Source of the DNA: Ferruginibacter sp.
Lineage (GTDB): Bacteria > Bacteroidota > Bacteroidia > Chitinophagales > Chitinophagaceae
Assembly (NCBI RefSeq): GCF_028288465.1
Contig: NZ_JAQBNR010000051.1
Coordinates: forward strand, 62,001-126,000
DNA: 64,000 bases
Reading direction: 5' to 3'
Shown piece by piece: positions 17,124-25,342 of this stretch; the stretch's first letter is position 1, and each line of letters opens with the position of its first letter. Below the pieces are notes generated by a model that saw nothing but the letters and a program-made list of their open reading frames with translations, ran no database searches and was not told the DNA's origin. The position numbers and the translations under genes are program-made.

Positions 17124-18608
17124 CTACTTATCACCGCTCAAGGTCCAAACTGATACAGATCCTGCCGGGCAGTAAAACTCGGCCCAGCCTGTTTCATTGA
17201 TTGTTATTTCCGCCGCATGTTTTCCCAAAATATCTTTAAATATTTTACCTGCATAGCGCTGGCCTATTTCCATCATTTTAGTTCCTTCTTCGCCATTGCT
17301 GCATACCACGGCGCAACCATGGTGTTCATCGTCACCCTCTCTCGTCCAGCCGATACAATTAGCATGATCAAAATAATCACGCTGCATTCCATAGGCATTG
17401 TTTACCCTTGCCTGCATCAGTAACTCGATTCCCTCTACCTTATCCAGAAATATTTCATAGTCCTGCCCATCTTTTCCTTTATCGGTGTAACTGCATCCAA
17501 CCAGGTCGGGATAAAATATACAGGGATACCCATCCACCCTTAATAAAATAAGTGCATAGGCGATCGGTTTAAACCAGGGTTCTACCGGGGCTTCCAGTGC
17601 CTGCAACGGTTGTGTATCATGATTATCCACCACTGTTACGGCCAGCAACGGGTTGGCCTTTACCAGGCTGTCATCAAAAATAGTCCGCATATCAAAGTCG
17701 CTGCCACTGTTGGATGCATTGTGTAAGTTATGGTGCAGGGCTGCATCAAACAAACTCATATTGCCTTCTGTCATCTCAATATACTTCAGCAACAGTGGCA
17801 GTCTGCCTGGTGCCCAGTATTCGCCTACGGCGAATATTTCCTTGCCTGTTTCTTTCCTTAGCCTTACCAGCCATTCGTTAAAAAATTTGGGCGAAATGTG
17901 TTTTACAGCATCCAGCCTTACACCGTCAAATGCCACCATATCATGGTACCATTTTCCCCAACTTGCCAGTTCATCCCTTACCGCAGCATTCCTGAATTCA
18001 ATGTCGCAATACATCAGGTAATCATAATTTCCTTTTTCGTCATCCACCATGGCTTCCCAATCACTGCCATGTTCATTCAGCAACGAGTAAATAGCGGTTT
18101 CGCCCGTCGCATGATTGTAATCTACCCCGGTAAAACAGCGGTAGTCCCATTTAAAAGAAGAATATTGTTCTTTGCGGCCGGGAAATAAAAATTTGGTATA
18201 AGCTTCAATTTCTTCCGGCTCTGCAAGCGGCTGATTCCGGTCTTCTTCATTCACTTTCACCGCCATCACTTTTTCAGTTTCATCACCACCTGCCTTATGA
18301 TTGAGCACAACGTCTGCTATCACTTGTATGCCGGCACTTTGTAACGCATTCACTGCAGCCAGGTATTCTTCCTTGTTACCATATTTGGTTCGCACAGTGC
18401 CCTTTTGATCAAACTCGCCGAGGTCGTATAAATCATACACATCATAGCCTGTACTATAACCTCCACCAGCGGCTTTATACGCGGGTGGCAGCCATGCACT
18501 GGTTATGCCAAGCTTTGCCATTTCCAGGGCTTTTTCTTTTATCTCTTTCCATAAACTATTATCGGAAGTGTACCAGTGAAAATACTGGATCATGGTGCTG
18601 TTTTGCAT
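17124..18608 (-). CDS. Alpha-amylase, glycoside hydrolase family 13 (GH13_5-like)
   Basis: 494 residues from ATG at 18608. The open frame extends 46 codons upstream, but that part is unlike the family and the conserved MIQYFHWYTS start lies 5 residues after my start. All GH13 conserved regions are present: I in VIADVVLNHKAGG, II in FDGVRLDAVKH (Asp nucleophile near residue 228), III in IFAVGEYWAPG (Glu acid/base), and IV in VTVVDNHDTQ. The domain arrangement and absence of a signal peptide match the intracellular AmyS/AmyA type, which hydrolyses internal alpha-1,4 bonds of glycogen or maltodextrins. A possible exported variant using the upstream ATG (hydrophobic LLVHVLLLMKG) cannot be excluded. 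No other starch gene lies nearby. Confidence 0.92.
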   Translation of the reverse strand: MQNSTMIQYFHWYTSDNSLWKEIKEKALEMAKLGITSAWLPPAYKAAGGGYSTGYDVYDLYDLGEFDQKGTVRTKYGNKEEYLAAVNALQSAGIQVIADVVLNHKAGGDETEKVMAVKVNEEDRNQPLAEPEEIEAYTKFLFPGRKEQYSSFKWDYRCFTGVDYNHATGETAIYSLLNEHGSDWEAMVDDEKGNYDYLMYCDIEFRNAAVRDELASWGKWYHDMVAFDGVRLDAVKHISPKFFNEWLVRLRKETGKEIFAVGEYWAPGRLPLLLKYIEMTEGNMSLFDAALHHNLHNASNSGSDFDMRTIFDDSLVKANPLLAVTVVDNHDTQPLQALEAPVEPWFKPIAYALILLRVDGYPCIFYPDLVGCSYTDKGKDGQDYEIFLDKVEGIELLMQARVNNAYGMQRDYFDHANCIGWTREGDDEHHGCAVVCSNGEEGTKMMEIGQRYAGKIFKDILGKHAAEITINETGWAEFYCPAGSVSVWTLSGDK

Positions 18609-18765
18609 TGTTGCCGGGGGTTTTTGCTGTGCATTAAAGCAAAGAATAAGCCATGCGGTAAAACAGTCAATTTGTTTCAGGTGTAAGCCTTTCATCAATA
18701 GTAATACATGAACAAGCAAGTAATAACCGTAGCATTTTTTCCACAATATTTAGTGAACTAAAGTT

Positions 18766-19857
18766 TTACATCAGCAACAGACTATGCTGACTTGCGGTAT
18801 GCAGGTTGCGCCATACACGGTTAATTTCTGTTGCAGGGTTGGCAGCCTGCAGACCACAATAAGGGTATATTTCATCTACTGATTGCCGGGCAATTGCAGC
18901 GAGGTTCCTGCTTGCATTGGCTACAGCATTTAATAGTTGTTCCTGCTCCCGCTGTTGCAACAAATGCGCCCGCCATGATTGATCAATGGCTGTATAAAAA
19001 TCGTTTCTTGCTGTCTGTAGTGCTGTGTGGCCCGTCATCCATCTGTCCAAAGAAAGTGTTATTGCATTTGTTCCATGGTTAGCCGGCTGGCATAGATCAA
19101 AAAAACGCATGGCCATACCCGAACTGTTAACTGCCAGCGTTGCTTCCGCCAGTTGCTGAAACGGATACATGTAAACGGGCAGCTGCAATATGGCCGATGC
19201 ACCTGCAATAATAAAGCTCCGGTTTTTCGGGACCCGCAGTCGCTGTACCCCAAAACTATTGCTGGCCGTAGCAATCATACCTATCGTCTTCCAGGTAGGA
19301 TGCAGACTTACCTCCTTTCTTAAAAACACAAAGCTTTTTATCACCGGGCTACCATCATTATTTTGCAACGGCTGGTCATCTTTTTCTATCACGCAGTTAC
19401 CGGTAAAAGCAGTGGCCATAAAACCGCCCGTGGCGTAGTTCCAATGACCGGTTACTTCATAGGCATCTCCCAAATCTGTTGCCTTGCCCGTAGCTCTTCC
19501 ACTACCGGCCAGGCAAACTTGCGGATTTGAAAAAAGTTCTTTCGCCAGCGTGGGATCGAGGAATCCTACAAACCAATTGGCACCGCTGCAGAGTGTAACT
19601 GTCCAGGCAGTGCTGCCGTCTGCCCATGCCAGGCCTTCTTCTTTTTGCAGTGCTTCAGGCAATGATAACTGCAGGCCACCAAATGTTACCGGTACAAAAA
19701 GCTTCAGCCATTTTTGTTGGTGAATAACGGATACCTGCTCCGGATGCAGGTGTTGTAATTGTTCCGCCGCCGCAGCATATTCAATGATAGTGCCTGCAAC
19801 GGCAGCATCAATAAAAGATGCAGGATGAGGTATGGGTAGTGTTTGTATCATCGTCAT
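18766..19857 (-). CDS. Acyl-CoA-dehydrogenase-like flavoprotein (monooxygenase type), coupled to pnuC
   Basis: 363 residues from an ATG at 19857 that overlaps the pnuC stop as ATGA, so the two are translationally coupled. The fold is that of acyl-CoA dehydrogenases: an N-terminal helical domain, a middle beta domain with GHWNYATGGFMATAFTGN, and a C-terminal four-helix domain ending in NRVWRNLHTASQHSLLL. The usual catalytic Glu of true acyl-CoA dehydrogenases is not evident. The GxWNYATGG and RxWRxLHTASQH segments are closer to DszC/HpaB-like flavin-dependent monooxygenases. Its place behind a TPP-riboswitch-controlled transporter suggests a role in thiamine or precursor metabolism; the reaction is unknown. 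Confidence 0.8.
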   Translation of the reverse strand: MTMIQTLPIPHPASFIDAAVAGTIIEYAAAAEQLQHLHPEQVSVIHQQKWLKLFVPVTFGGLQLSLPEALQKEEGLAWADGSTAWTVTLCSGANWFVGFLDPTLAKELFSNPQVCLAGSGRATGKATDLGDAYEVTGHWNYATGGFMATAFTGNCVIEKDDQPLQNNDGSPVIKSFVFLRKEVSLHPTWKTIGMIATASNSFGVQRLRVPKNRSFIIAGASAILQLPVYMYPFQQLAEATLAVNSSGMAMRFFDLCQPANHGTNAITLSLDRWMTGHTALQTARNDFYTAIDQSWRAHLLQQREQEQLLNAVANASRNLAAIARQSVDEIYPYCGLQAANPATEINRVWRNLHTASQHSLLLM

Positions 19858-20489
19858 ACTGTAACGGTACTTGTAAACTGATTTTCTTTTTTTTTGGCAA
19901 TTTTTCTCCATTCAATAAATCCCTGTATGGCAACTATAAAAAGAAAAATGGTGAGGCCGCTGTACAACAGTAAATGTTTATACACCAATAATGGAATGGC
20001 GAACAGATTGGAGATGTTGAGCAATATCCAGTTTTCAATTTTACGTTTGGCCAGCAACCACATGCCTGCCCAGGCGGTGGCACTTACCCAGGCATCCCAC
20101 GCCGGCACAGCTGACGGGGTGAAGTTTTTTAAGCTGTAATATAGAATTGTAAATGCCGCTACCACAATCAACACAACTGTTCTCCATTCGCTACGGCTGC
20201 ACCAGCTCACTTCTACGGCCGGCTCATCCTTCTTTTTTATCCAGTACCACCAGCCGTAGATGCTCATCGCCAGGTAATACCCGTTTAACAACCCTTCGGC
20301 ATATAATCCTGCCGCAACCAATACATAAATTGAAATAACGGTACTGGCAATACCTGTGGGATACAACCATATTTTATTGGCTTTGGCATACAAAACTTCT
20401 GCCACGCCAAAGGCTACTGCCAGCCATTCCATCAAGGTTGTTTCTTTCATTTGAAGCAGCAGCAATTGCCACCAGTGTTGTACATCCAT
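19854..20489 (-). CDS. pnuC: PnuC/PnuT-family vitamin transporter, probably thiamine
   Basis: 211 residues, about seven membrane helices, with family hallmarks: AVAFGVAEVLYAKANKIWLYP at the N-terminus, YAEGLLNGYYLAMSIYGWWYW mid-protein, and ENWILLNISNLFAIPLLVYK near residue 160. PnuC homologues carry nicotinamide riboside, and the PnuT subgroup carries thiamine. The TPP riboswitch directly upstream (about 20557-20703) argues for thiamine. Uptake is facilitated diffusion followed by phosphorylation, though no kinase gene is next to it. Start taken at 20489; internal ATGs at 20450 and 20432 are possible. It overlaps the downstream flavoprotein gene by 4 bases. Confidence 0.88.
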   Translation of the reverse strand: MDVQHWWQLLLLQMKETTLMEWLAVAFGVAEVLYAKANKIWLYPTGIASTVISIYVLVAAGLYAEGLLNGYYLAMSIYGWWYWIKKKDEPAVEVSWCSRSEWRTVVLIVVAAFTILYYSLKNFTPSAVPAWDAWVSATAWAGMWLLAKRKIENWILLNISNLFAIPLLVYKHLLLYSGLTIFLFIVAIQGFIEWRKIAKKKENQFTSTVTV

Positions 20490-20556
20490 CAGTAATAAAT
20501 TAAAAACACTTTGCAGGGTGAAACAAAAACAACGGCAATAAATACAAAGTATTAAC

Positions 20557-20703
20557 CTCTTTCCTACGCCGGCATTATCCGGATCAGGTGCATGAAATGA
20601 AACTGGTCTGTTGAAAAACAGTTTCTTTCAATGGGTATAATCTCAGCCTTTATTTCATCAATTATTATACTGCTGTCAACAATTGTAAGGCACCCCTTGA
20701 GTG
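20557..20703 (-). promoter_or_regulatory. TPP riboswitch (thi box)
   Basis: On the minus strand the three conserved TPP-aptamer blocks occur in order: GGGGTGCC near 20690-20697, GGCTGAGATTATACCC near 20632-20647, and ACCTGATCCGGATAATGCC at about 20571-20589, running on into GGCGTAGGAA near 20561-20570. It lies about 70 bases before pnuC, just downstream of a -7 box. Binding thiamine pyrophosphate should lower expression of the transporter and coupled flavoprotein. The stretch between the second and third blocks is longer than in Escherichia coli thiM, a variable arm (P3a-like). Confidence 0.95.
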
Positions 20704-20709
20704 TGGATG

Positions 20710-20717
20710 CAAAGATA
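20710..20717 (-). promoter_or_regulatory. -7 promoter box TATCTTTG
   Basis: Exact TAnnTTTG element whose predicted start point falls at the 5' edge of the TPP riboswitch, so the riboswitch is transcribed in full. Confidence 0.6.
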
Positions 20718-20851
20718 GGCTGAAAAGTAATAGCCCTGGTTTGTTCCTTTGCGGAGTTCCCGCTTTTTAAAACGGTTTCATTTTTGATTGCTGATATAAT
20801 TTTTACTACCTTGATCAATGAGTAAACATACTTTCATCCGAAGAATAAATT

Positions 20852-21619
20852 ATGAAAATAGCAACCTATAATGTAAATGGTGTTAACGGCCGGCTACCCG
20901 TTTTACTACGCTGGCTGAAGGAGACTTCTCCGGACGTAGCCTGCCTGCAGGAACTGAAAGCTCCGGATGAAAAATTTCCGCTGCAGGCTATTAATGATGC
21001 CGGCTATGAAGCTATCTGGCATGGGCAAAAAAGTTGGAACGGCGTAGCCATACTCTCCCGCATGGGGAAAATTAAAGAAATTCGCCGGGGACTGCCCGGC
21101 GACCCGGATGACACCCATAGCCGTTACCTTGAAGCGATTGTAAATGATGTGATCATTGGCTGTCTATACCTGCCCAATGGCAACCCGGCTCCGGGTCCGA
21201 AGTTTGATTATAAATTGCGTTGGTTTGAACGATTCACCGAACATGCAGCTGAATTACTGGCTTCGGATAAGCCGGTAGTGCTCACCGGCGATTACAATGT
21301 GATGCCAACCGAACAGGATGTATACAAGCCGGAACGATGGGTGGATGATGCCCTGTTCAGACCAGAAACACGTGCTGCTTTTAAAAAGCTGGTAGCACAG
21401 GGCTGGACAGACGCCATCCGAAAATTATATCCGGACGAAACCATCTATACTTTCTGGGATTATTTCCGCAATGCCTACGGCCGCAATGCAGGGCTGCGCA
21501 TAGATCATTTTTTGCTGAGTCCGAAAATTGCCAGACGCCTTACCGCTGCTGGTGTGGACCGCGACGTACGTGGCTGGGAAAAATCAAGTGACCATGCACC
21601 GGTGTGGATTGAATTGTAA
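20852..21619 (+). CDS. xth: Exodeoxyribonuclease III
   Basis: 255 residues of the Xth/APE1 exonuclease-endonuclease-phosphatase superfamily. Catalytic blocks are visible: MKIATYNVNGVNGR at the N-terminus, Glu metal ligand in CLQELKAPDEKFP, LTGDYNVMPTEQDVY with the Asp/Asn pair near residue 150, and the terminal KSSDHAPVWIEL with the catalytic Asp-His. It acts in base-excision repair, cleaving abasic sites and trimming 3' ends in duplex DNA. It is divergent from the TPP-riboswitch operon. The start is unambiguous. Confidence 0.95.
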   Translation: MKIATYNVNGVNGRLPVLLRWLKETSPDVACLQELKAPDEKFPLQAINDAGYEAIWHGQKSWNGVAILSRMGKIKEIRRGLPGDPDDTHSRYLEAIVNDVIIGCLYLPNGNPAPGPKFDYKLRWFERFTEHAAELLASDKPVVLTGDYNVMPTEQDVYKPERWVDDALFRPETRAAFKKLVAQGWTDAIRKLYPDETIYTFWDYFRNAYGRNAGLRIDHFLLSPKIARRLTAAGVDRDVRGWEKSSDHAPVWIEL

Positions 21620-21701
21620 AAGCTGCAGAACTTCCTGTTGTTTCGGCAATGCTGAGTGCTAAGAAATTTCTTCTATCATAAAATAGTAAATAAACATCCT
21701 G

Positions 21702-22187
21702 ATGTCCGATCAACAAGTACTTATCATCCAAATGATACTCGACAGCTGGAACCAGCAAATCAGCAAAACCGCCACCCTGATAAATAGTCTTACAGATGAG
21801 CAGCTGATGCAGGAAGTTGCCCCTGGCCGCAACCGTGGTATTTACCTCTTCGGGCATTTGATAGCTGTGCACGACCGGATGCTGCCATTGCTAAATTTAT
21901 CAGAACAATTGTACCCGGAATTAAATGACCCCTTTCTCGACAAACCAGACAGGGCAGTGGCCACTATTCCGACCCTTGCAACATTACGGGCTCAATGGAA
22001 AACAGTGCATGCAGCACTCGCCATACATTTTGAAAGTATGCGGCCTGAAGGCTGGCTGTTAAAACACAAGGCCGTTTCTGAAGAAGCGTTTGCAAAAGAG
22101 CCGCACAGGAACCGGCTGAATGTGATTCTGAACAGAACAAATCATTTGTCGTACCATTACGGGCAACTCGCTTTTCTAAAAAAATAA
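21702..22187 (+). CDS. DinB-family protein
   Basis: 161 residues, a four-helix bundle of the DinB/YfiT type. The His triad of the usual metal site is seen as YLFGHLIAVHDRML near residue 50 and LNRTNHLSYHYGQLAFLKK at the C-terminus. Many DinB-superfamily proteins are thiol transferases or bacillithiol-dependent enzymes, but the substrate here is unknown. It ends 11 bases from the convergent small gene at 22199-22396. Confidence 0.85.
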   Translation: MSDQQVLIIQMILDSWNQQISKTATLINSLTDEQLMQEVAPGRNRGIYLFGHLIAVHDRMLPLLNLSEQLYPELNDPFLDKPDRAVATIPTLATLRAQWKTVHAALAIHFESMRPEGWLLKHKAVSEEAFAKEPHRNRLNVILNRTNHLSYHYGQLAFLKK

Positions 22188-22198
22188 CAGGGTGCGTT

Positions 22199-22396
22199 TT
22201 AAATTCCTGCCTCTGCAAATCTTCTAACGGCAATTCTTTTCTTTCTCCGCTGAATGCTCCACAAGTCCACTGTAGTAAAGGTTCTTCCCTTTGCTCCACT
22301 ATCAGTGTTTGCAATGTCTTCATGCACTTCTTCTGTAAGTACATTCATTTCTTTTTTGTTTACCGGCACAAATAAACCGGGTAGTAGCTTTTTCAT
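22199..22396 (-). CDS. Small conserved-looking protein, FTTVDLWSIQR type
   Basis: 65 residues beginning MKKLLPGLFVPVNKKEMNVL, with an acidic middle (TEEVHEDIA) and the end FTTVDLWSIQRRKKR-AVRRF. From memory, short Chitinophagaceae proteins with a similar [AV]DLWNIQR motif near the C-terminus occur repeatedly; no function is known to me. The coding look (clean start after an AT-rich leader, balanced composition, basic tail) supports a real gene. It is convergent with DinB. Confidence 0.6.
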   Translation of the reverse strand: MKKLLPGLFVPVNKKEMNVLTEEVHEDIANTDSGAKGRTFTTVDLWSIQRRKKRIAVRRFAEAGI

Positions 22397-22977
22397 AATA
22401 ATTATTTTTTTGCGTTAATTTTTAATTTACAGCACAAATTTTCTATTGTTTTTTTGGGATTCAAATAACAAGTGAAATGAATTGCTGAAAGCACCTGATG
22501 AATTGAGTATAAAAGTGATAGCAAGCGTTCTGCGAAGGGTCTTTCGAAATAAAGATGGCCGGTACTTATCTTGATTCCAGGCTGCAACCGTTCTGTACAA
22601 ATATGAATTTTAGCAAAACTTTATTCCCTGTAAATTAAGACGATTATAAAGTCATTTTCTTGAATTAATGTTGTAATGTGTGTAATTTTTGCCACAAAAT
22701 CACTGTACTTAAGCACTGATGTGTTATCGTTATTACATCGCAAACAACAATAAATAATTGGCATTTATTTTGAAAAAATCCTATCGCAGTTTACTACTTC
22801 ATTATTTTTTTACATGAGATTCTTCTGCCTTAATTAAAGGTTTATGTAATCACGTAATGTTTCCGGACAGCACTTAAACAAATTTTTTGCTGCGTTAATA
22901 CTGCTGCATTTAACCTGGTGGAGGTATTGAATGAACGGGCAGGTTTTTTGAATACGGCACTTTAAATTATTTTGATT
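22397..22977. other. 581-base region upstream of kaiC
   Basis: AT-rich leader between the small gene and kaiC. No gene recognised. Near-matches to TAnnTTTG occur (for example TTATTTTG near 22770) but none is exact, so I place no promoter. Confidence 0.4.
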
Positions 22978-24705
22978 ATGGCTACAGCATTGTCAACTAA
23001 AAAGGATACAAAAATCCGCCTGCAAAAAAGCCCCACGGGCATTGCAGGTTTGGATGAAATAACTGAAGGAGGCTTACCTAAAGGCAGACCTACATTAATT
23101 TGTGGGGAAGCAGGCGCAGGAAAGACGCTTTTTGGTATTGAATTTATAGTAAAAGGCGCCACGCAGTTTAATGAACCTGGTGTTTTTGTTGCCTTTGAAG
23201 AAAAGTCGGATGAACTTGCGGCCAACGTAGCCTCGCTGGGGTTTGACTTAAAAAAACTGGTGCAGGAAAAAAAGGTGCGGCTGGATTATGTACACATAGA
23301 AAGAAGTGAGATTGAAGAAACGGGCGAGTACGACCTGGATGGACTTTTCATTCGGCTTGGGTATGCGATCGATGCAATAAAAGCAAAGAGGGTTGTACTG
23401 GACACACTGGAAAATTTATTCAGCAGCCTGAGCAATGAAGCTATTTTGAGAGCTGAATTACGCAGGCTGTTTGAGTGGCTGAAAACGAAAGGTGTTACTG
23501 CTATTGTTACCGGAGAAAAAGGCAGCAACCAATTGACAAGGCAGGGACTGGAAGAATATGTTTCGGACTGTGTAATCCTGCTGGATCACAGGGTACAAAA
23601 TCAAATTTCTACCCGCAGGTTAAGGGTTATAAAATACCGGGGCAGTATGCATGGTACCAATGAATATCCGTTTCTAATCGATAACAATGGTATTTCGGTA
23701 TTACCCGTAACATCACTTACCCTGGAAAATAAGGTGTCCTCCCAACGTGTTTCTACCGGCATCCCGTCACTGGATAATATGCTGGGCGGACAGGGATTCT
23801 TTAAAGGCAGCAGCATACTGGTATCAGGAACAGCAGGTACGGGTAAAACCAGTATCGCTGCACATTTTGCCAACGCTGCATGTATGCGCAGGGAGCGCTG
23901 CATTTATTTTGCATTTGAAGAATCCCCGGAACAGATCATCCGGAATATGAAATCTATTAATGTAAATCTGGAAAAACATGTAAAATCAGGATTACTGAAA
24001 TTTCATGCCAGCAGGCCTACCCTGTATGGTCTTGAAATGCACCTGTTGGTGATTTACAAAATGATACAGGAGTTTAAGCCAACCACAGTGATACTTGACC
24101 CCATTACCAACCTGGTTACTGTTGGTACGGTAAGCGATATAAAAAGTATGCTGATGAGGCTGATAGATTATTTACAAAAAGAGCAAATCACCGTCTTGTT
24201 TACGGCGCTTACTTTAAATACCATTATCAATGAAAATACGGATGAAGGTGTATCGTCGCTGGTAGATGCCTGGTTATTGGTAAGGGATATAGAATTTAAC
24301 GGAGAAAGAAACCGCGGGATGTATATCATGAAAAGTCGTGGAATGAAACACAGCAACCAGGTACGTGAATTTGTGATTAATGACAATGGACTGGAACTGG
24401 TAGATGTGTTTCTTGGTCCGGAAGGCGTACTTACAGGCAGTGCAAGAGTAGCGCATCAACTGATGGAAAAAACAGAAAATGCGTTGAAAGCATTTTCGCT
24501 GAACAGGAAAGACAGGGAGATCGAAAGAAAAAGCAGTATGCTGGAAGCAAAAATAAGTGGCTTGCGCAGCGAGTTTGAATCGGTAAAAGACGAGCTGAAC
24601 CGTATATACCAGGAGGAGGAGCTGAAGCAGGAAGTGTTGAATCAAAACAGGGAAGCCATGATCAACCTGCGAAAAGAAAAAGTGCAGCAAAGCACAAAAA
24701 AATAG
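22978..24705 (+). CDS. kaiC: KaiC-like tandem RecA ATPase
   Basis: 575 residues from ATG at 22978. Two KaiC domains, each with a Walker A: GEAGAGKT (43-50) and GTAGTGKT (284-291). The paired catalytic Glu residues follow in each: FEE at 74-75 and 314-315. Walker B segments are VVLDTLENLF and VILDPITNL. At 426-427 the sequence is V-S-S-L, aligning by eye with the S431-T432 autophosphorylation sites of cyanobacterial KaiC, so phosphorylation is plausible with Ser at both. A C-terminal coiled-coil (about 500-575) extends beyond classical KaiC. It heads an operon with two kaiB genes and a PAS histidine kinase, so it is more likely an ATP-driven regulator or timer than a true clock. Confidence 0.95.
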   Translation: MATALSTKKDTKIRLQKSPTGIAGLDEITEGGLPKGRPTLICGEAGAGKTLFGIEFIVKGATQFNEPGVFVAFEEKSDELAANVASLGFDLKKLVQEKKVRLDYVHIERSEIEETGEYDLDGLFIRLGYAIDAIKAKRVVLDTLENLFSSLSNEAILRAELRRLFEWLKTKGVTAIVTGEKGSNQLTRQGLEEYVSDCVILLDHRVQNQISTRRLRVIKYRGSMHGTNEYPFLIDNNGISVLPVTSLTLENKVSSQRVSTGIPSLDNMLGGQGFFKGSSILVSGTAGTGKTSIAAHFANAACMRRERCIYFAFEESPEQIIRNMKSINVNLEKHVKSGLLKFHASRPTLYGLEMHLLVIYKMIQEFKPTTVILDPITNLVTVGTVSDIKSMLMRLIDYLQKEQITVLFTALTLNTIINENTDEGVSSLVDAWLLVRDIEFNGERNRGMYIMKSRGMKHSNQVREFVINDNGLELVDVFLGPEGVLTGSARVAHQLMEKTENALKAFSLNRKDREIERKSSMLEAKISGLRSEFESVKDELNRIYQEEELKQEVLNQNREAMINLRKEKVQQSTKK

Positions 24706-24728
24706 TTTTATCATTAATAGAAAATACC

Positions 24729-25016
24729 ATGGAAGAGACCTGGCAATTAAAATTGTATGTAGCAGGCAAAACAATAAAATCAGCTGCAGCTTTAAGCAAC
24801 CTTAAAAAGTACTGTGAAGAATATTTGAAGGGCAAATACAAAATTGAAGTAATAGACCTTTTAGTAAAACCACAACTGGCTGAAGGTGACCAGATATTTG
24901 CGGTGCCTACACTGGTAAAAAAAGTACCTGAACCAATCAGGAAGATCATTGGCGATCTTTCAAACAAGGAAAAAGTTTTAGTGGGACTAAACATTATTCC
25001 TGTAAACAAATCATAA
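24729..25016 (+). CDS. kaiB: KaiB, canonical-looking copy
   Basis: 95 residues, close to the usual KaiB length (about 100). The thioredoxin-like start QLKLYVAGKTIKSAAALSNL and the conserved IEVIDLLVKPQLAEGDQIFA, VPTLVKKVPEPIRKIIGDLS and VLVGLNI are all present. It should bind the KaiC CI ring and could switch folds as KaiB does. It starts 23 bases after kaiC. Its stop overlaps the start of the second kaiB (TAATG), so the pair is coupled. Confidence 0.95.
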   Translation: MEETWQLKLYVAGKTIKSAAALSNLKKYCEEYLKGKYKIEVIDLLVKPQLAEGDQIFAVPTLVKKVPEPIRKIIGDLSNKEKVLVGLNIIPVNKS

Positions 25017-25342
25017 TGAAAAAGCAGGAATCAGTTGCAGTGGATGAGTATGTGTTAACACTATTTGTTACCGGTGCATCACCCAATTCCGTTAGGGCTA
25101 TTGCTAACATCAAACGCATTTGCGAGCTATACCTGGCTGGTAATTACAATTTGGAAATTATAGATGTATACCAGCAACCATTACTGGCAGAGAAGCAACA
25201 ATTAATTGCGTTACCGATGCTGTTAAAATCGTCTCCGCTGCCACAAACGCGTTTAATCGGAGACATGAGTGACACACAAAAAGTGCTGAAAGGCCTTGGC
25301 AAGAACAATGAAACAACAGATGGAATTGAAGAAAACTTATAA
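25016..25342 (+). CDS. kaiB: KaiB, divergent second copy
   Basis: 108 residues with the same scaffold as its neighbour but diverged: TLFVTGASPNSVRAIANIKR, LEIIDVYQQPLLAEKQQLIA, LPMLLKSSPLPQTRLIGDMS. The KVPEPIRKI segment of canonical KaiB, important for binding KaiC, is replaced by SSPLPQTRLI, so its partner may differ. It overlaps the upstream kaiB stop by one base, and its own C-terminus overlaps the start of the kinase gene by about 35 bases. All four genes form one transcription unit. Confidence 0.92.
   Translation: MKKQESVAVDEYVLTLFVTGASPNSVRAIANIKRICELYLAGNYNLEIIDVYQQPLLAEKQQLIALPMLLKSSPLPQTRLIGDMSDTQKVLKGLGKNNETTDGIEENL

Noticed and set aside
20564..20818. 84-codon open frame over the TPP riboswitch
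   Set aside because: Encodes the aptamer sequence; no protein-like features.
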